This document shows positions 1 through 14,000 of a DNA stretch of 64,000 nucleotides, in pieces. The notes under the pieces are model-generated. The model worked only from the letters and a program-made list of their open reading frames with translations, was not told the DNA's origin and did not search any database. Every line of letters starts with the position of its first letter. The first letter of the stretch is position 1. This DNA is from Sipunculus nudus (Eukaryota; Annelida; Sipuncula; Golfingiida; Sipunculidae). The translations under genes were made by a program, and so were the position numbers. Location of the stretch: positions 33,250,340 through 33,314,339 of the forward strand of contig CM049322.1 of the NCBI GenBank assembly GCA_026874595.1, given 5' to 3'.

Positions 1-1865
1 GTCTGTATGATCGTCCTGCTGTGTTTATCATCCATTTCTGATAATGCCGTATGGGGTTAATAAGCTGCCTTGGTGGAGGTCTGCGCTTCCTGAGTACTTT
101 TCTAGTTCAGTGTCAAGTCTATGTAAACTATGCTATGATGACGATCGGTCAAAACGACTATATATCAAAGTTCATCTAGTTCGGTGAATACTTAAATAAA
201 AGGGAATTTATCCTGTTCACACATGGCAAATAAAAACAGTTACTGGTTCGTTGGAAATATTATAATTTCCTATCGGATGATACGCATTAAAATCTCATTA
301 TAATTACAGTTGCAGGTAAACAGTTAAAAACGACTGAATTCTAGTTACGACTCACTCATTACACCAAAAGTACATAATCATAATCTGTCACGGGTGATGT
401 ACCGTATCTTTTTTAAGGTGGGAAATTGCAGGCATTCTTGGGCCATTTTTAACACCGGAGTCAATCCATCCCCCTGTGTGTAGTCACCTTAAAGTTTAGG
501 CTAATACCTTCTTGCGAAACATACCGTGACCCAACGCAGGCGTGGAAAACAAACTGCTGCTTCGACCATCGGCGTTTTCAACACATCTGAGTACGGTTCG
601 CTTCATATTCGCAAGGTTATACTTCGCGAATTCCAATCATTGTTTATTTCACCAGGGTCAAATTTTCGCGATTCTTACCACAGATAAATGTATTAATACG
701 TGGATGAGTTATTTCTTCGAGAGTGGGGTAATAATCGTTGATTTAAAGTAACGGCCAAAATCTTAGAAAAAATCCAAGGGAATATCAAACAAGAGCAAAT
801 TCTTTTTCATAATTGTCTAACTATATCATGTGCTTAAAACATTTGATGTATATTTATTATATTTATCTTTGATTTAAAAGTAAAACAAAGATCCAATATG
901 ATTTATAATACATATTTTAATCATGGATAATATATGCAACAGATATATATATATTTTTAATATGTGTTGATACAGTGTCGTTTTCATGAAGGTTTAATTT
1001 TTTTGCAGTTATTTCCTTATTACGAATATGGATAATTTGAATCCCTCGTGATATAAAAATCGACCACAATATTCACCGGTACCGGCCTGTGTTCTGCTAC
1101 ACAACAGAGACTTCGACTTGGGCGAGTTTAGCACGATGAAATTTAAATGCTCATAAGCAATGGAACCTGTCTGAAAAACCCATATGTCTGATTAGACAAC
1201 ATGCAAACTAAGACATTTTTTTGAGTGAACTGAAGCATTCATATAAAAGGGCACAATTTTTATTTTTTTTATGGTCTGGCTTTGTTTATCTTTATGACAA
1301 GTTAAAAAATTGCAGTCATGAAAGTGTACACATAGAGAAAACATGAATATTTAGATAAGAAAAGTAATGCAATGTTTTATATGCAGATACAAATTTATCT
1401 GTCTGACCATGCTTAGGTTTGGAAATTCAGTTTGACTGTTTAGATTTTAATATTGATGATTTTCTAATTTTCAACATCGCAGTGTTAACAGATAAGCTGC
1501 TCAAACTACTGGGAATCTCTGTCTGACGTCTCTGGTTTTTATATTATAAAATGCTCCTCAGCTAATTGCTATTGGGACACCCTCCTGTGATCTACATGGG
1601 GACGGAAGAGTAAACTATAATATATTTGAATGTGTTTCATAATGCAACTGGATTCCGGAATAGGATTATCTTTCAGCAGGACCGGTGTAGCGATTTAAGT
1701 TAACCCCCCGCTTCAGATTACCCCCGCTTCAGAATATCCTTCATGAGCAATCATGGAAAGATCAAAACATGAGGGGCAGTGTTAGGTCGGTACAACTACA
1801 GAGGATCGGAAGAAATAAGTGCATGCCTCGTATTTGCTTTGAGACTATAGATTTCATTTACCAAT

Positions 1866-1896
<31 letters not shown>

Positions 1897-2232
1897 TATA
1901 TATATAGTTAGGAAGACAAATTACCAAGGGGAAAATACTTGGCTGGTCCGGGATTTTAACCCATGTCGGTGGCGCACAAGTCCGGTGTACCAACCGCTTC
2001 GCTAGCAAAGCACGCTTAACTATTGAGGCAGTTCGGTCCGTTTTTATGTCACCCCGTAGAACACCCCCTCTTAAGAGCGTTCTGCTATCAGAACAAACTT
2101 ATTGGAGAGCTGTTTCCCTGGGCAACAAAGTTTACCATCACGTAGGACGTTGTTACGAAGACAAATTGCTAAGGGGAAAACATTTTGCCGATCCCGGATC
2201 GGCCCAGAAGTTTCCCCTCAATATATATATAT
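1..2232. other. Upstream intergenic DNA with no supported gene
   Basis: AT-rich sequence with only short open frames that cross low-complexity DNA. It holds a (CA)n/(TA)n microsatellite at about 1865-1907, followed by a SINE-like repeat. I see no promoter that can be tied with confidence to the downstream polyketide synthase. Confidence 0.6.
1908..2230 (-). repeat. tRNA-derived SINE-like repeat
   Basis: The segment carries a tRNA-like A box on the minus strand (TAGCGAAGCGGTTGGTAC, near 1985-2003), a decayed B-box region upstream of it, and a stretch about the phrase 'aagagcgttctgctatcagaacaa'. The same modules recur at 57.0-57.5 kb and, in the other orientation, at 61.5-61.9 kb. It ends in a short (AT)n tract exactly where homology to the inverted copy begins, so it may be an insertion next to the duplication edge. 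Confidence 0.55.
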
Positions 2233-2884
2233 CTAATTCTGCTCATCTGTTTGCTGAGCGCAGCTGTTATCGTACAGGTATACAACTTCGAATCGTACAG
2301 TCAGAGACATAGTTTTCCTGCAAAAGCCATTCCTTGCCATGTCACCTAAAAGTAACAATGAGTGTCGTGTCGTGCTTAGTAAGACAGTGCCTCCAAGCAG
2401 GAGGGGAGAAATGTTGGAACCAATATTTAAATAACAGTCACTTTTGTAATAATTGGTCAATTGTAAACATTTATAGTTGACCCTGTTCAGCCACAACTAT
2501 AAATGTTTACATTTTTTTTTTGTTGTATGTAAAACTAGAAATTCTCATTTTATGGAATGCTAGCCTCCGCCTTTTGTGTGTGTATGTGTGTGTGTGTGTG
2601 TGGGGGGGGGGGGAGCTTTTCGGAGATGCTCCTCATCTCGTGTTTTGCATTCACTTTTCGGCCTATCATTTTTTGACTCTACAATTGTGATAATTCCTTG
2701 ATAACGTCCTTGAATCTGGATCATGTGCCGGATCAACAACGTAATACTATCCATTCATCATTAGCCTAATCCCGAAATGCCCTGACAATTTATTGAGATT
2801 CCATTCATAATTGGATAAGCTATGTTCTGAACAACACACAGACACACAAACGAACGCATGTCCTGCTGACAATCGGTCTCTTTA

Positions 2885-2913
2885 AAAAAAAGGGTGGGGG
2901 GGGGGGGGGGGGG
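2885..2913. repeat. G-rich homopolymer tract
   Basis: A run of about 20 consecutive G with a short G-rich lead. Similar G or C runs occur near 7501, 10760, 45040, 53365, 53620 and 62195. Runs of this kind are prone to length error in assembly. Confidence 0.8.
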
Positions 2914-3668
2914 TTGCCTCCCAGGACTATGATCTTGTAGTGGTCTCAGTCGGTACACCAATAATCGTAGTAGATCCCCATGATCGTGGAAATGTTCGTT
3001 TAACTTTTTCCCATTTTTTTAACGATTCTTCACGGTTTTTATACGCTTTAATATGATGCAAAACGTTTGGTTCAGTTCCTGGATAAGATCTACTACGTTT
3101 GAATAACCGGTCTCTAGCCTTTCTATGGAGTTATGTTTCCATTGCTTGACGATCCGTTACACTCTTTACGACCATCACGATATAGATCAACGATCTCTTA
3201 CACTTGCTAATGTTCTCCAACGTAAATAAAATTATTTTACTTGTTGGTGCCTTAAGATCCAGTAATAAGATTAAACACGATTGAAACTAGGTAGATTTGA
3301 ATTTCATTCACTCCAAAGAGGAAACATGGACATCCTGCCACGCCAGGGTGCTCTCTTATGCGCTAACACGATTTGTTAAGATGTCCACACTCTGTACGCA
3401 TTACTATCCTCTGAAACCTTTTTTATATTTCGGTATGATCGTGGCAACATTTTTTTGCAGGTTTAAAATTTTGCCATGATCATAAAGATGTTCAATGATC
3501 ATGACAATGCCACGCGAGCACCACGATTTTTACCTACAATCTGTCTCGCTCTATAATATGAGATACGATAAAAATGACCATATCATGATAATCGTGGTCC
3601 AGTGAAAACGCAGCATTAGTGAGTCGTTTCTTCAGGGTAACCTTTTCGTCCAACACCTCTTGTTCCAG

Positions 3669-3685
3669 GTACCATGTAAAACAAG
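3669..3685 (+). promoter_or_regulatory. Minimal start-stop uORF before the PKS start codon
   Basis: Immediately before the chosen ATG (3686) lies ATGTAA at 3674-3679, a start codon followed directly by a stop, in the same frame and in good context (A at -3). A pyrimidine-rich tract ending in CAG at 3666-3668 could be the acceptor of a spliced 5' UTR, which would place this element in the mature leader. The inverted copy keeps the same ATG-TAA-AAC-AAG-ATG order at 52713-52727. Start-stop elements can stall ribosomes in other genes; a role here is inference. Confidence 0.55.
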
Positions 3686-3821
3686 ATGTCGTCTGTTGAG
3701 ACTGTGGTTGTCAGCGGTGTGTCCTGTCGCCTGCCAGAGTCCGACAATGTGGACGAATTCGTCGACAACCTCTATAGTGGTGTCGACATGGTAACCGATG
3801 GAAATCCGTACTGGGATCCAG
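3686..3821 (+). CDS. PKS exon 1: start of KS domain
   Basis: Encodes residues 1-45 plus one base (phase 1). It begins [20 protein letters not shown], with the GxSCRxPES pattern at the start of KS domains. The ATG has A at -3. Donor is GTAATG. Intron 1 (2732 bp) holds (AT)n, a SINE and a ~62-bp tandem repeat. Confidence 0.92.
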
Positions 3822-4976
3822 GTAATGTTTTTCAAATCATGCTTAAACTGTCTTAACAATGTATATCTGTATGCACGCATGTATAATTAAGCTAAATAGG
3901 CCCCCCGATCACGCCGCCAGGGATCTGCATTCCTGGACGTTAAAGGGTGAAAAAAATGTAAAAGTATATTTGCACGACCTCAAGAGGTGATGCAAAAGTA
4001 TATTTGCATGCACGTAACTTTACTTGTTCAGTAAATGTTGTCATGTGGACAGAATTGAGCAAAATGATCCTTTATGTTACAGATTGGCCTATAATTACAT
4101 GTTCATTAAATTAAACCATCGATTCGGTCACCCTTCTAGGCTAAGATAGGAATTGATATTTCATGGTCAAATTAAAAAACAAAAACATTATTTGTAGAGC
4201 AAGAAGTGCACTCTACATGTTATTAAAGAACTTTTAGTTTTCTGATTCGCTCTAGATTTAAAATATTTTACTTAAAGCTAGGTAATAAAATTGGGAATAT
4301 AAAAGGTATTTCACTAAAAAAACATTTATTCAAACATAAATGTGCCGATTAAGAATACCCAACTTCTAATACTTAATACTCACACCCAACTTTTTTTTAT
4401 CCAATTAATTTAAAAGCATTCTATAATGACACTAAATGGCTATAAGAATCTGAAATTTTTACACCACGTACTAGAAATCATGAATTTTTATACCCTACAC
4501 TGTATGGAATAATCATAGATTTTATAATATGTACATATTAGGTGATCCAATACCGAACAGCATTTTAGGTAATATGTAAGAACAACCAATACAATGTTAA
4601 AAAGAACCGTCGGACAGTTATTAGATGGTGATGTAAAGGGAGGACAAACTTTCGCAATTTTGTCTTTGAGGCACTGGTGGGGAACGAACAATGGCCACAC
4701 GATACTCCCTGTATATGTTATATTTGTTAATGTTAGACCAAGCTGGGATAGCACATTTGGTGGCGTCACCTACCATTTGGGTTAGCATATATTACGTGCG
4801 TTTTTTTATGTGCTAAGGGCTGGTTGGAGAGTAATTTTTAGCAATGTTGTATGTTTAGTAATCTTGGTGTAGTTATAATAAAAATGAAAGTGTTGGCCTT
4901 ATCCCAACATATATTCCTGTCATTATGCAAATATGAAGAAAACTGATTGCACATATTTCTTTCAGTGCTTTCACAG

Positions 4977-5035
<59 letters not shown>

Positions 5036-8000
5036 TTTACATATATACAAATATATATATATATATATATATAAATATATATAATGGATTGATGTGGACT
5101 TGTGTTCATTTCCAGTCGATTCAGAGCAGAATTTTACTCACAGGCTTAACTTTGCTGTATATACAACAAAAAAATAACATGAATAAATTTCTGCACGTGA
5201 ATGGGGCTATAGGCATCAATATTTGTTGTTTTTTTAAAAACCGATCCAGAGGATAAATTAGTTAATGTACGTCCAAACGTTAAATTTATGGCCTCCAGAT
5301 GGCGCTCAAGGCGATCCTTTGTGTCTGCTCCTTGAAATATCTCAACCAAGGTTGAGAGTGGAGTGGTAAAAACGCTCTGCTCCCTCTGCTGGGGACCTTG
5401 GTTCGATCCCCGGCGTGGCTATGAGAGTTGTTTATAGTTAACCGTCCAAGGCCTACGGTTTTCTCCGAGTTCCTGGTTTCCTCTCTCCCACTGACTACTG
5501 AAGGCCAACATCTGAGCCATGGAGTGTGCCACGTATTACTTATAATAACTATTTGTACAAATCTTTTTAAACAAATAAGTTTATAAGTTTTGTTTTGCAA
5601 AAAACGAACTAACGCTACCTATAGATTTATGTTCGACTTCGCCTTTTGCGCAAGTCTGTACAGAAACGAACAAAGGTTTGCTTCGTAATTGGTTAAATCT
5701 GTGGGTATAAAATAACAAAGTACACACAAACTACGACAACAAGCATGTTAACAAGGATATACAGAAGAGAAGGGCGATTTACTCTGTATAGGTAAACAGT
5801 GTACACGCGAATATAATAGGGTTTAGTGTATTTTGAATCTGCGGGTTAAACATTTGAATTAGCTTAAATTTCAGTCTTATCCGGGCGAAAGTATAATAAT
5901 GTATATGTGATATCTTTAATATTCATCAGTTGTCAATTCCTGCGAGATAATCGAAGGCTTGCAATTAATAGCCTATGAATGCTAAATGTTATGGTAATTT
6001 ATGAATAACTCTTTATAGATATATGATAAAAACCTTGTTAATATTTTAAGTTATGGTAATTTGAAATATATCATGTTATAAATATCTCTAAAAAACCTTA
6101 ATCATATTTTAAGTTGTGGTAATTTTTTAAATTAAATATATCATGTTATAAATAAATAAAAAACCTTGATTATAATTTAGGTTGTGGTAATTTATAAATA
6201 TATCGTTACCGATATTTTATAAAAACCTTGTAAATATTTTGTTATGGTGATTTATAAGTATATCGTTATAAATATTTAATAAACATTGATAATATTTTTA
6301 GTTATGGTGATCTTTTAATATTTCGTTATAAATATCGGATGAAACCTTTTTATGATATTTCAAGAGATTGCGTTTTCAAACTAAGAACAAGGAAAATGAC
6401 GCCATAGCCAAATGGCTCATATTGATATTAATCTTATCAGCAGAAACCAGTCTAAATCTGACTTTAAGCAAGAGAACAAATCTGGCAGATTTACTGTGAA
6501 CAAGTGACTATTCTTGAAATTCATAAAACACTTCACAAGCCCTTTGTTTCCAGATGCATACGGTTTGCCTCGCCGGACCGGAAATCTTAAATCAAGCGAC
6601 AAGTTTGATGCCAGTTTCTTCGGCGTTTCACCAAAGCAGGCCAGCCTTATGGACCCACAACTGCGCCTGCTCCTTGAAACGTCGTACGAATGTATCGTGG
6701 ATGCAGGTAGTTAACTTAGTTATCTTTGTACATGTAATATATATCTCTTTAAAAGAAAAAAATATTGCTTAGAATTTTAAAATCTTCACAGCAACAATGA
6801 AAACGATGTTATTGTATATAATTGAGGATTTTCTGAGGATTTCAAATGTGTATTTATCCATGGAGTTAAAATCGATCATTATATGTTTAAAAGTTGAATT
6901 GACCTCGCCACTAGACCCCTTATGCCTCGCCCTTTTGACCTTATTATTATAATAAGCCCCCAAAACGCTCCTACACAGGTCTTCCTTGCGACAGCTTTTA
7001 ACTAGGCAATAATGACGTTACAATGGTCGATGACGTAGTCTCCCAAATTACGAAGATTATATTATGGTCAGGTGACTCACGGTTCACAGTAATATCGGCG
7101 ACCTGATTGGCTGCATGGAACAGTTATTCTCATGATTATTCATAAAATGAATATTCTTTTAAGGTCACGTAAAGTTCATGGTGAGGTCAACTGAAGTATC
7201 TAGTTTGAAGGTATTAGGAAGTTAACACATTTTTTTCACATAAATACCTTGCAACAAAAGGGGTTGAGATGACGAAAACTATATTAAGAGCTGAAGAGAA
7301 GATTAAAAACACTATGACAACCATAATGACGTCATCAATAAACACTCTAATAGTGATGACGTCATCAATGAAGATATAAATGGTAGACGGCTTAATGCGT
7401 AAACATAAAGTTGTCACTGAAATAGGACCCAGGAGTGATGGATGAAAACAAGGGAGTATGGTGAAATGAAATCTCACGATCGGGCATACGGGACAACCAG
7501 CCCCCCCCCCCCCCCCCAACAGTTAGCGACTCCCTAGGTCTGTTACAATAAAGTGTAACAATTGAGTTTAAGCCTTTATTGGACTGAAAACCTAACTATA
7601 GTCTGTTCCTGTACCCCTGTCCAACTGTTTTTTCGTGATTATTTTTTTTATAATCAAAGAACGTCTAAACTTTTTGATCTTAGGACAGAAAGAGGAAAAA
7701 GCGTAATTAACTGTTATGGAAATAATAGCGTACCTTATGTCATTTTCCTGTAAACAATTTAAAAGCATTTTATGAGTAACAAGTCTATTCTGTAGCGACA
7801 TCGTGCCACTAATCTGTGAAATGGACATATCAGGGATTAGTGATGACGTCATAATAGACGTGACGTACTAAAGAGGCGCCCATATTCATGGGACCAATAA
7901 TCAAGAGCTCCCGACCCCTGTTTACAGCGAGACTTGTATTCTCCGCGTGCACGCGCTTCACTGTTACGTCACATTACTTTATATCCATATCCAAGGAGGA

Positions 8001-8719
8001 TAAACAATGGCCACTTATTAGGGACACCATGAACCACGGATATATATGAGATATGTCAACCAGGCCGTAAAGTGAATAATATTTATATTTTGATTAGGTA
8101 AGGTACCAAAAATTACGCTTTTGCCTCTTTATGCCATTGGTGCAAATATTATTTTGCAAGTTTATCTTGTGTAGAGATAATCGCGAAACAGGTGGACAGG
8201 GGTGCTGGAACGGACTATAGTGTTATTGCAACAGAACCCATAATATTAACAGTACGGATCTGGCATAACTTAGGCCGTATCCGCACAAGCTAATAATCCG
8301 GATTATAATCTGATTCCTCTGTTTGTACTTAGCGACTAATCCGCATCAGTTCGCATTGCAGTCTGCTAGAAAAATTGTCTACACCAGTTTTGTTTACTTC
8401 GGTGCAGTTTAGAGTAAACCGGTCCCTGGTGCGTGCAGGCAAATCCATTTCTGTTTTGCATTATGCCACTTTTGCTACTATTTGACCCAATCGTTCCCGC
8501 AATAACTCTTTTGACAGAAGTGTAAACAGGTTGACAACCAGCAAACAGCGAACTCTCGATTAATTGAATAAACTGATTAAGGCTTTTTGTGAAACGAAAT
8601 GCAGTACGGACACAGAGTAACTATTAAAAGACAGAGTGAACCGATTTAGTATAATTCTATTTAGATGCGAACCAAGGAAGTACGGACCTACGGATACGGA
8701 TATTTCGGACCGTGTGTGA

Positions 8720-8772
<53 letters not shown>

Positions 8773-9413
8773 GTCACAAAAAAACTTATACATTCATATT
8801 TTCACTTGAGGTGCCGCACAAAAGCTATATTTGGCATGCATATTTTGGAATTTTACATCCGTTCCAGTGAACTTCCACCGGAAGTATCATCAAATGTTCT
8901 TAGTGGCTTCAATTGCCTAGTAGTCCCACTTCGAACAGCAGTCCGATCTGTTAAGTGCAATGGCCGACATCGCATGTTGGAAAAACGCCTACATGTATAT
9001 TTTATTGTATTACGTCACTTCCAGGTATAAATCCTGCCAGTTTACGGGGATCCAACACCGGTGTTTTTCTTGGCTTGATCAGCTCAGATGCTCATGATCT
9101 CCTGGCAGCAGATCCGCGGAAAATAGTAGGATATGAAGTTATTGGGTGTGCTCGATCCATGATCGCCAATCGGATCTCATATTTCTTTGATTTCCGGGGT
9201 ATGTACTAGTTTATCCAAAAATAGTGTGATAATTATCACCATTCCTAATTCTAAAGAGTAATATGTGATAAAATAGAATTAGAAGTTAATAATGAATATC
9301 TTCTTTCTTTATACAAGATGAATGTTCGACCTAAACATGTTTACCGCAGATGTACATGGAACATCCCCAGTATAAAGATGTCAATTGATATTCTCTGAGA
9401 TAAAATCCAACAA

Positions 9414-9468
<55 letters not shown>

Positions 9469-9698
9469 GCAAAAATATCTAAAAACATTGAATATTTCAA
9501 ATGATGTTTCTAGAAATATCAATGAATTTTTTCATTCCAACTCAATAAAGAGTGCTGCTTCGCTCGAACTGGGGCTGTGCCAGTAATATCTTATTTTATT
9601 ATTTGTTTTTATCCTCAGATTAATTAACTTCGTAAACCCTTATCAGAAGATTTTACAAAGTATTTTATAATTAATTCCTCTCCTCCTGTACAATAAAT

Positions 9699-9761
<63 letters not shown>

Positions 9762-11017
9762 GAACAAGTTATTAATTTGAATGGGAAAAATACAGTTCAT
9801 TTGGTTAATATACATATATAATATTTCTTTATATTTTGTTTTTAACTATAAAATAAAAATTAAATTTTACCAGGCCCCAGCTACTCCATGGACACTGCTT
9901 GTTCTTCCGGTCTGCTGGCTTTAGACCATGCCCTCAAGGCCATCCAGCAAGGTCAATGCGACTGCGCAGTCGTGGGCGGAGCTAATCTTCTGTTACACCC
10001 ATCAGCCTCCGTAGAGTACTTCCTGATGAAAATGTTGTCTCCTGACGGCACGTGCAAATCATTTGATGCGTCAGGTAATACAAATATTTACATATGAATA
10101 TCATCTATTGTTTGATGCTCTACAACACGTATTTAAATTCACTGATTCGACAAAAAATGACACGTTTCATTCGAGCATAAATGTCTCTATATTGGACGGA
10201 AATTTCTTAATGATGTTCCTGAATGTAGATCCTATTCCCTATCCTTTCCAAAATCTAATCAAATTTTTATTGGTCTATTTCAGAAATGTGATATAAATTT
10301 CATGAGATTCCGTTCAAGTCTGCTTGAATTATGTTATAAAATATTAGACGTCCATATAAAGTGCCAAACACTGTATAGGCCCATCTTGCTAGTTGATTAT
10401 ACTACCTTAAATACTAGATGAAAATGGTGCTTTCTCATGTAATTCTATTCACGCTTCAAGACCTACATAAAGAGGTTTAGCGTATACATAGATAACCAAT
10501 TTAACATAAAATATATAACTTTCTATACAATTTATATACTTCATATATTTATAACCTTATATACTATTTATATACTTTTTAATAAGACGTAAGCATTTTT
10601 TCGTTCAGCAAATGGTTATGCCCGAAGTGAAGCTGTTGTGACCATGTTCCTACAGAGGGCGCCAGATGCGAAACGTATATACGGCCGGGTGTTGCACAGC
10701 GTCACCAACTGTGACGGCTACACTGAACAAGGTATGTTTTCAGGGGCGTCAATATGGGTCGGGGGGGGGGGGGGGTTATATAATCTACCCACCCCACTTT
10801 AAAAAAAATAATATTTATATATTACAAATGTAATATGTTTATAATTAAAATAATAGACATTTGTGCAATTAACGAGTTTACCATGAAATTTGGTGAACAA
10901 AATATGGTAACTTATAATGGAAACATAATACCTTATTTTCAAAAACCGTTTACTTATTGTAATATATAAATATGAAATGTGATTATAAATATATTTGAAA
11001 TGTTTCATACAGTCGCT

Positions 11018-11065
<48 letters not shown>

Positions 11066-14000
11066 TAGTAAAAATAGTTAATTCGTAAACTGCCTGAAAT
11101 TTTCAGACAATTTACAAATTGTCTGATTCACTTTGGCAATTTATAAAATGACTAAATTTTTTTCAGGCATTTTACAAATTGACTGAAATATCAGTCAGCT
11201 TATTTGACATATAAACTGAAACGTAAAAAAAAAATGAAATACTTTTGTGATACAATAAGATAAGTTTAAATAGAATTTCATTTATTAATTATATATTAGT
11301 CTTACATAATGTTAATATATGTTTCATCATATTATAACATATTTAAATGTTTCATATAGTCAGAAACGTCTATTTTGCTCTATTTTTGTTCCTTAGAAAT
11401 AATCATGTAATCATACTACATCTTACTATTTTGTTTTTCCTCTTTGGGAGTGGGTGTGGGAGTTTTTTCCCTTTCCCTCAGTGTGGAATATTATTACAAT
11501 TTTCTTTCAAAATTTAGAAGCAGTTTTGTTAAAAAACAACGGGGGATATTCTCGCTTTAGAACTAAAAAAATTCTTCAGCGGCCAGACATCCCCTGAGAA
11601 CAGCTCCCCCCCCCCCGCCCGTATTACACTAAGGGCTTTAAACATCTTCTCTGGCCAAATTGTTTAATATCGCACAGATATGATCCCATGGTGGTACTTT
11701 CTGATGAGTGTTCAAATGGTATCTGTTTAAATATATTTAGCCAATTTATGGGAAGCTGAATTTTGTCATATGCCATAACAGCCAAAATCAGCTCAGTGGC
11801 TACAAAGATCTTCTCCACCACCGGGCCGCCAAATTCTTTAATCTCACACATTAATGATCCCAAGATGTTGGTAATTCAAGTTTGTACAAATGGTTACGGG
11901 AAGCTGAATTTTGTCATTTTGCTGTATTTCCTATATTTAATTATAAACCTGCAAAACATTTTTCGACTGACGCCTCTGAAGCCAACCTGTTTAATATTTT
12001 ACAAGAATAATCCCTAGAATACTTCTTATAATAATTGAGTTTAATGGTTCCTCATGAATTATTTTTGGCTGAATTAAGAAGATTGAAAAGAATCATTTTA
12101 CCATATTATATGTTAGATGTGTGAAGCAATAACATCTCGCATGGCACCAGTTTATCAACATCTATAACATCATTCAACCAGACATTTAGATTTCAGGATA
12201 TCTATGGTTAACATTGACAAGAATGTTTTTAAAAAAACTTTTAAGAAAATTAGAATTACGAATTAAATTAGTCATTATACCAGGCAGATGTTAAAAAACA
12301 TGGATATTCAGCTCTCTGTGGCTATGTAAAGATGGCCGTACATGGATTATAAATAACTGGTATCCATACTTAACTTAATTCAAGATTTTATCATGAGTGA
12401 GATGTATCTGTATTATTATTTTGCTTTCAGTATGCATCCTTGATAATTTTTCATATATTTATATTTTCTTTTTATAAAAAGTCAGCTGAAAAAGCATTTT
12501 GTATTGCACGTAAATTATCTTAAAACTTCAGGCATTTTACAAATTGAATGATTTTACACATTGACCGTAACATATATACACACACAAACATATATATGTA
12601 TGTTTGAATGTATGTATGTGTCTGTGAGTCATCTCCCCACTGTGGAAGATAAACTGAAGCCACTCTTTGCTAAGAAGTATGTTACGTGTTAAACGCTTAA
12701 TATTTATATATATTTTGAGCAATCTGTTGAGGTTGAAGTGGGATGCTATGTCTTTAATGAATCATGTACTATTAATGTAAGATGAATTAAGCAACTTTCA
12801 TTCACTATAGGCGAAATAACGGGCTGACAAATGATGCTTTAGTGTAACAGAAAAAAAAAAGAAACCAATGACAAAGCCACAAATTATAACTGTTTGACAG
12901 ACTTTTATTTCCTCCAGAATTAAAAAATTATAATAGAAAAAAACTGATCGTCTATAAATGATATTTTGAAAAAAAATAATGACATTCTGCGGCTGAAGAA
13001 TACGACAGTCTCAACGTATGTGGCCACGCTACAAAGTATAATCAATATAATAAAGTAAGAGTACGGTCGCGGTTGCGGACAGAGTCAAACCTATGATATT
13101 ATGGAGGAACGATTCTTTTCATGCAGTCGCGGTACATATATGACCTGTGATCCGGGAAAAAAATCAAATAATGTGGCGACACGTCTGACAGAAAATTTAC
13201 ATGGATGGGGTCGAAAGAGGAATCCCGTCCCATAAGGGGTTTTCCAGGATTTAGCCAGTTTATCACCATTTGTCAAGAGGAAGACGTTCTCCGATTAAAC
13301 TTCTATCGATTTAAAATTTTGTTAAAATGTAAAAATGTTCGTATGATCTGCCTAGTGCATGTTACTCTCATGTTTCACAATCGAGAATAATAAATTAATA
13401 TATATATATTATATATATATCGTAAAGGTAATGTGTATTACACACACATACATACATTTTATCCGCAACCACTATCGTATAAAAGGGATCGGCCATGTCT
13501 CAACCGCTTATATCGCAACCTCATACGATATTATCAATACTTCATTCCTGTATGCTTCCGGAAAAAATATACAACTAGTATGACAGGTACTACTGTGATT
13601 AGGGCTTACAAAGTGTTAGTTGTTGTTCATCTAATCAGTCATAATCTTCTAACGGATACATTCATTATTAATACATATTCCAGGGAAAGATCATATTATT
13701 ATCATATGTTGAAAATCTTTTTTTTTTTTAACTTTTTTTTCCTATTTTTTAGGAATAACATATCCCTCAGGAGCAGCACAGAAAGAACTTTTACTTCGTG
13801 CCTACAAGGAATGTGACCTTGACCCCAACACACTCACGTATATGGAGGCCCACGGAACCGGAACTGCCGCCGGAGACCCACAAGAAGTCAACGCGATTGC
13901 AGAAGTATTCTGCAGCAAACGGGAGAAACCGTTGTTGATGGGTTCAGTAAAATCAAACCTTGGTCACACTGAAGGCTGCGCAGGTACACAAGTCGATGCA

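Noticed and set aside
4838-5256. Open frames rich in IYIYIY or HTHTHT
   Set aside because: Pure microsatellite translation. The same applies near 9331, 9624, 42158, 46799, 48881, 57113 and 61698.
13433-13816. 127-aa frame before exon 6
   Set aside because: It crosses a pyrimidine tract and the exon 6 acceptor in the wrong frame and shows no domain.
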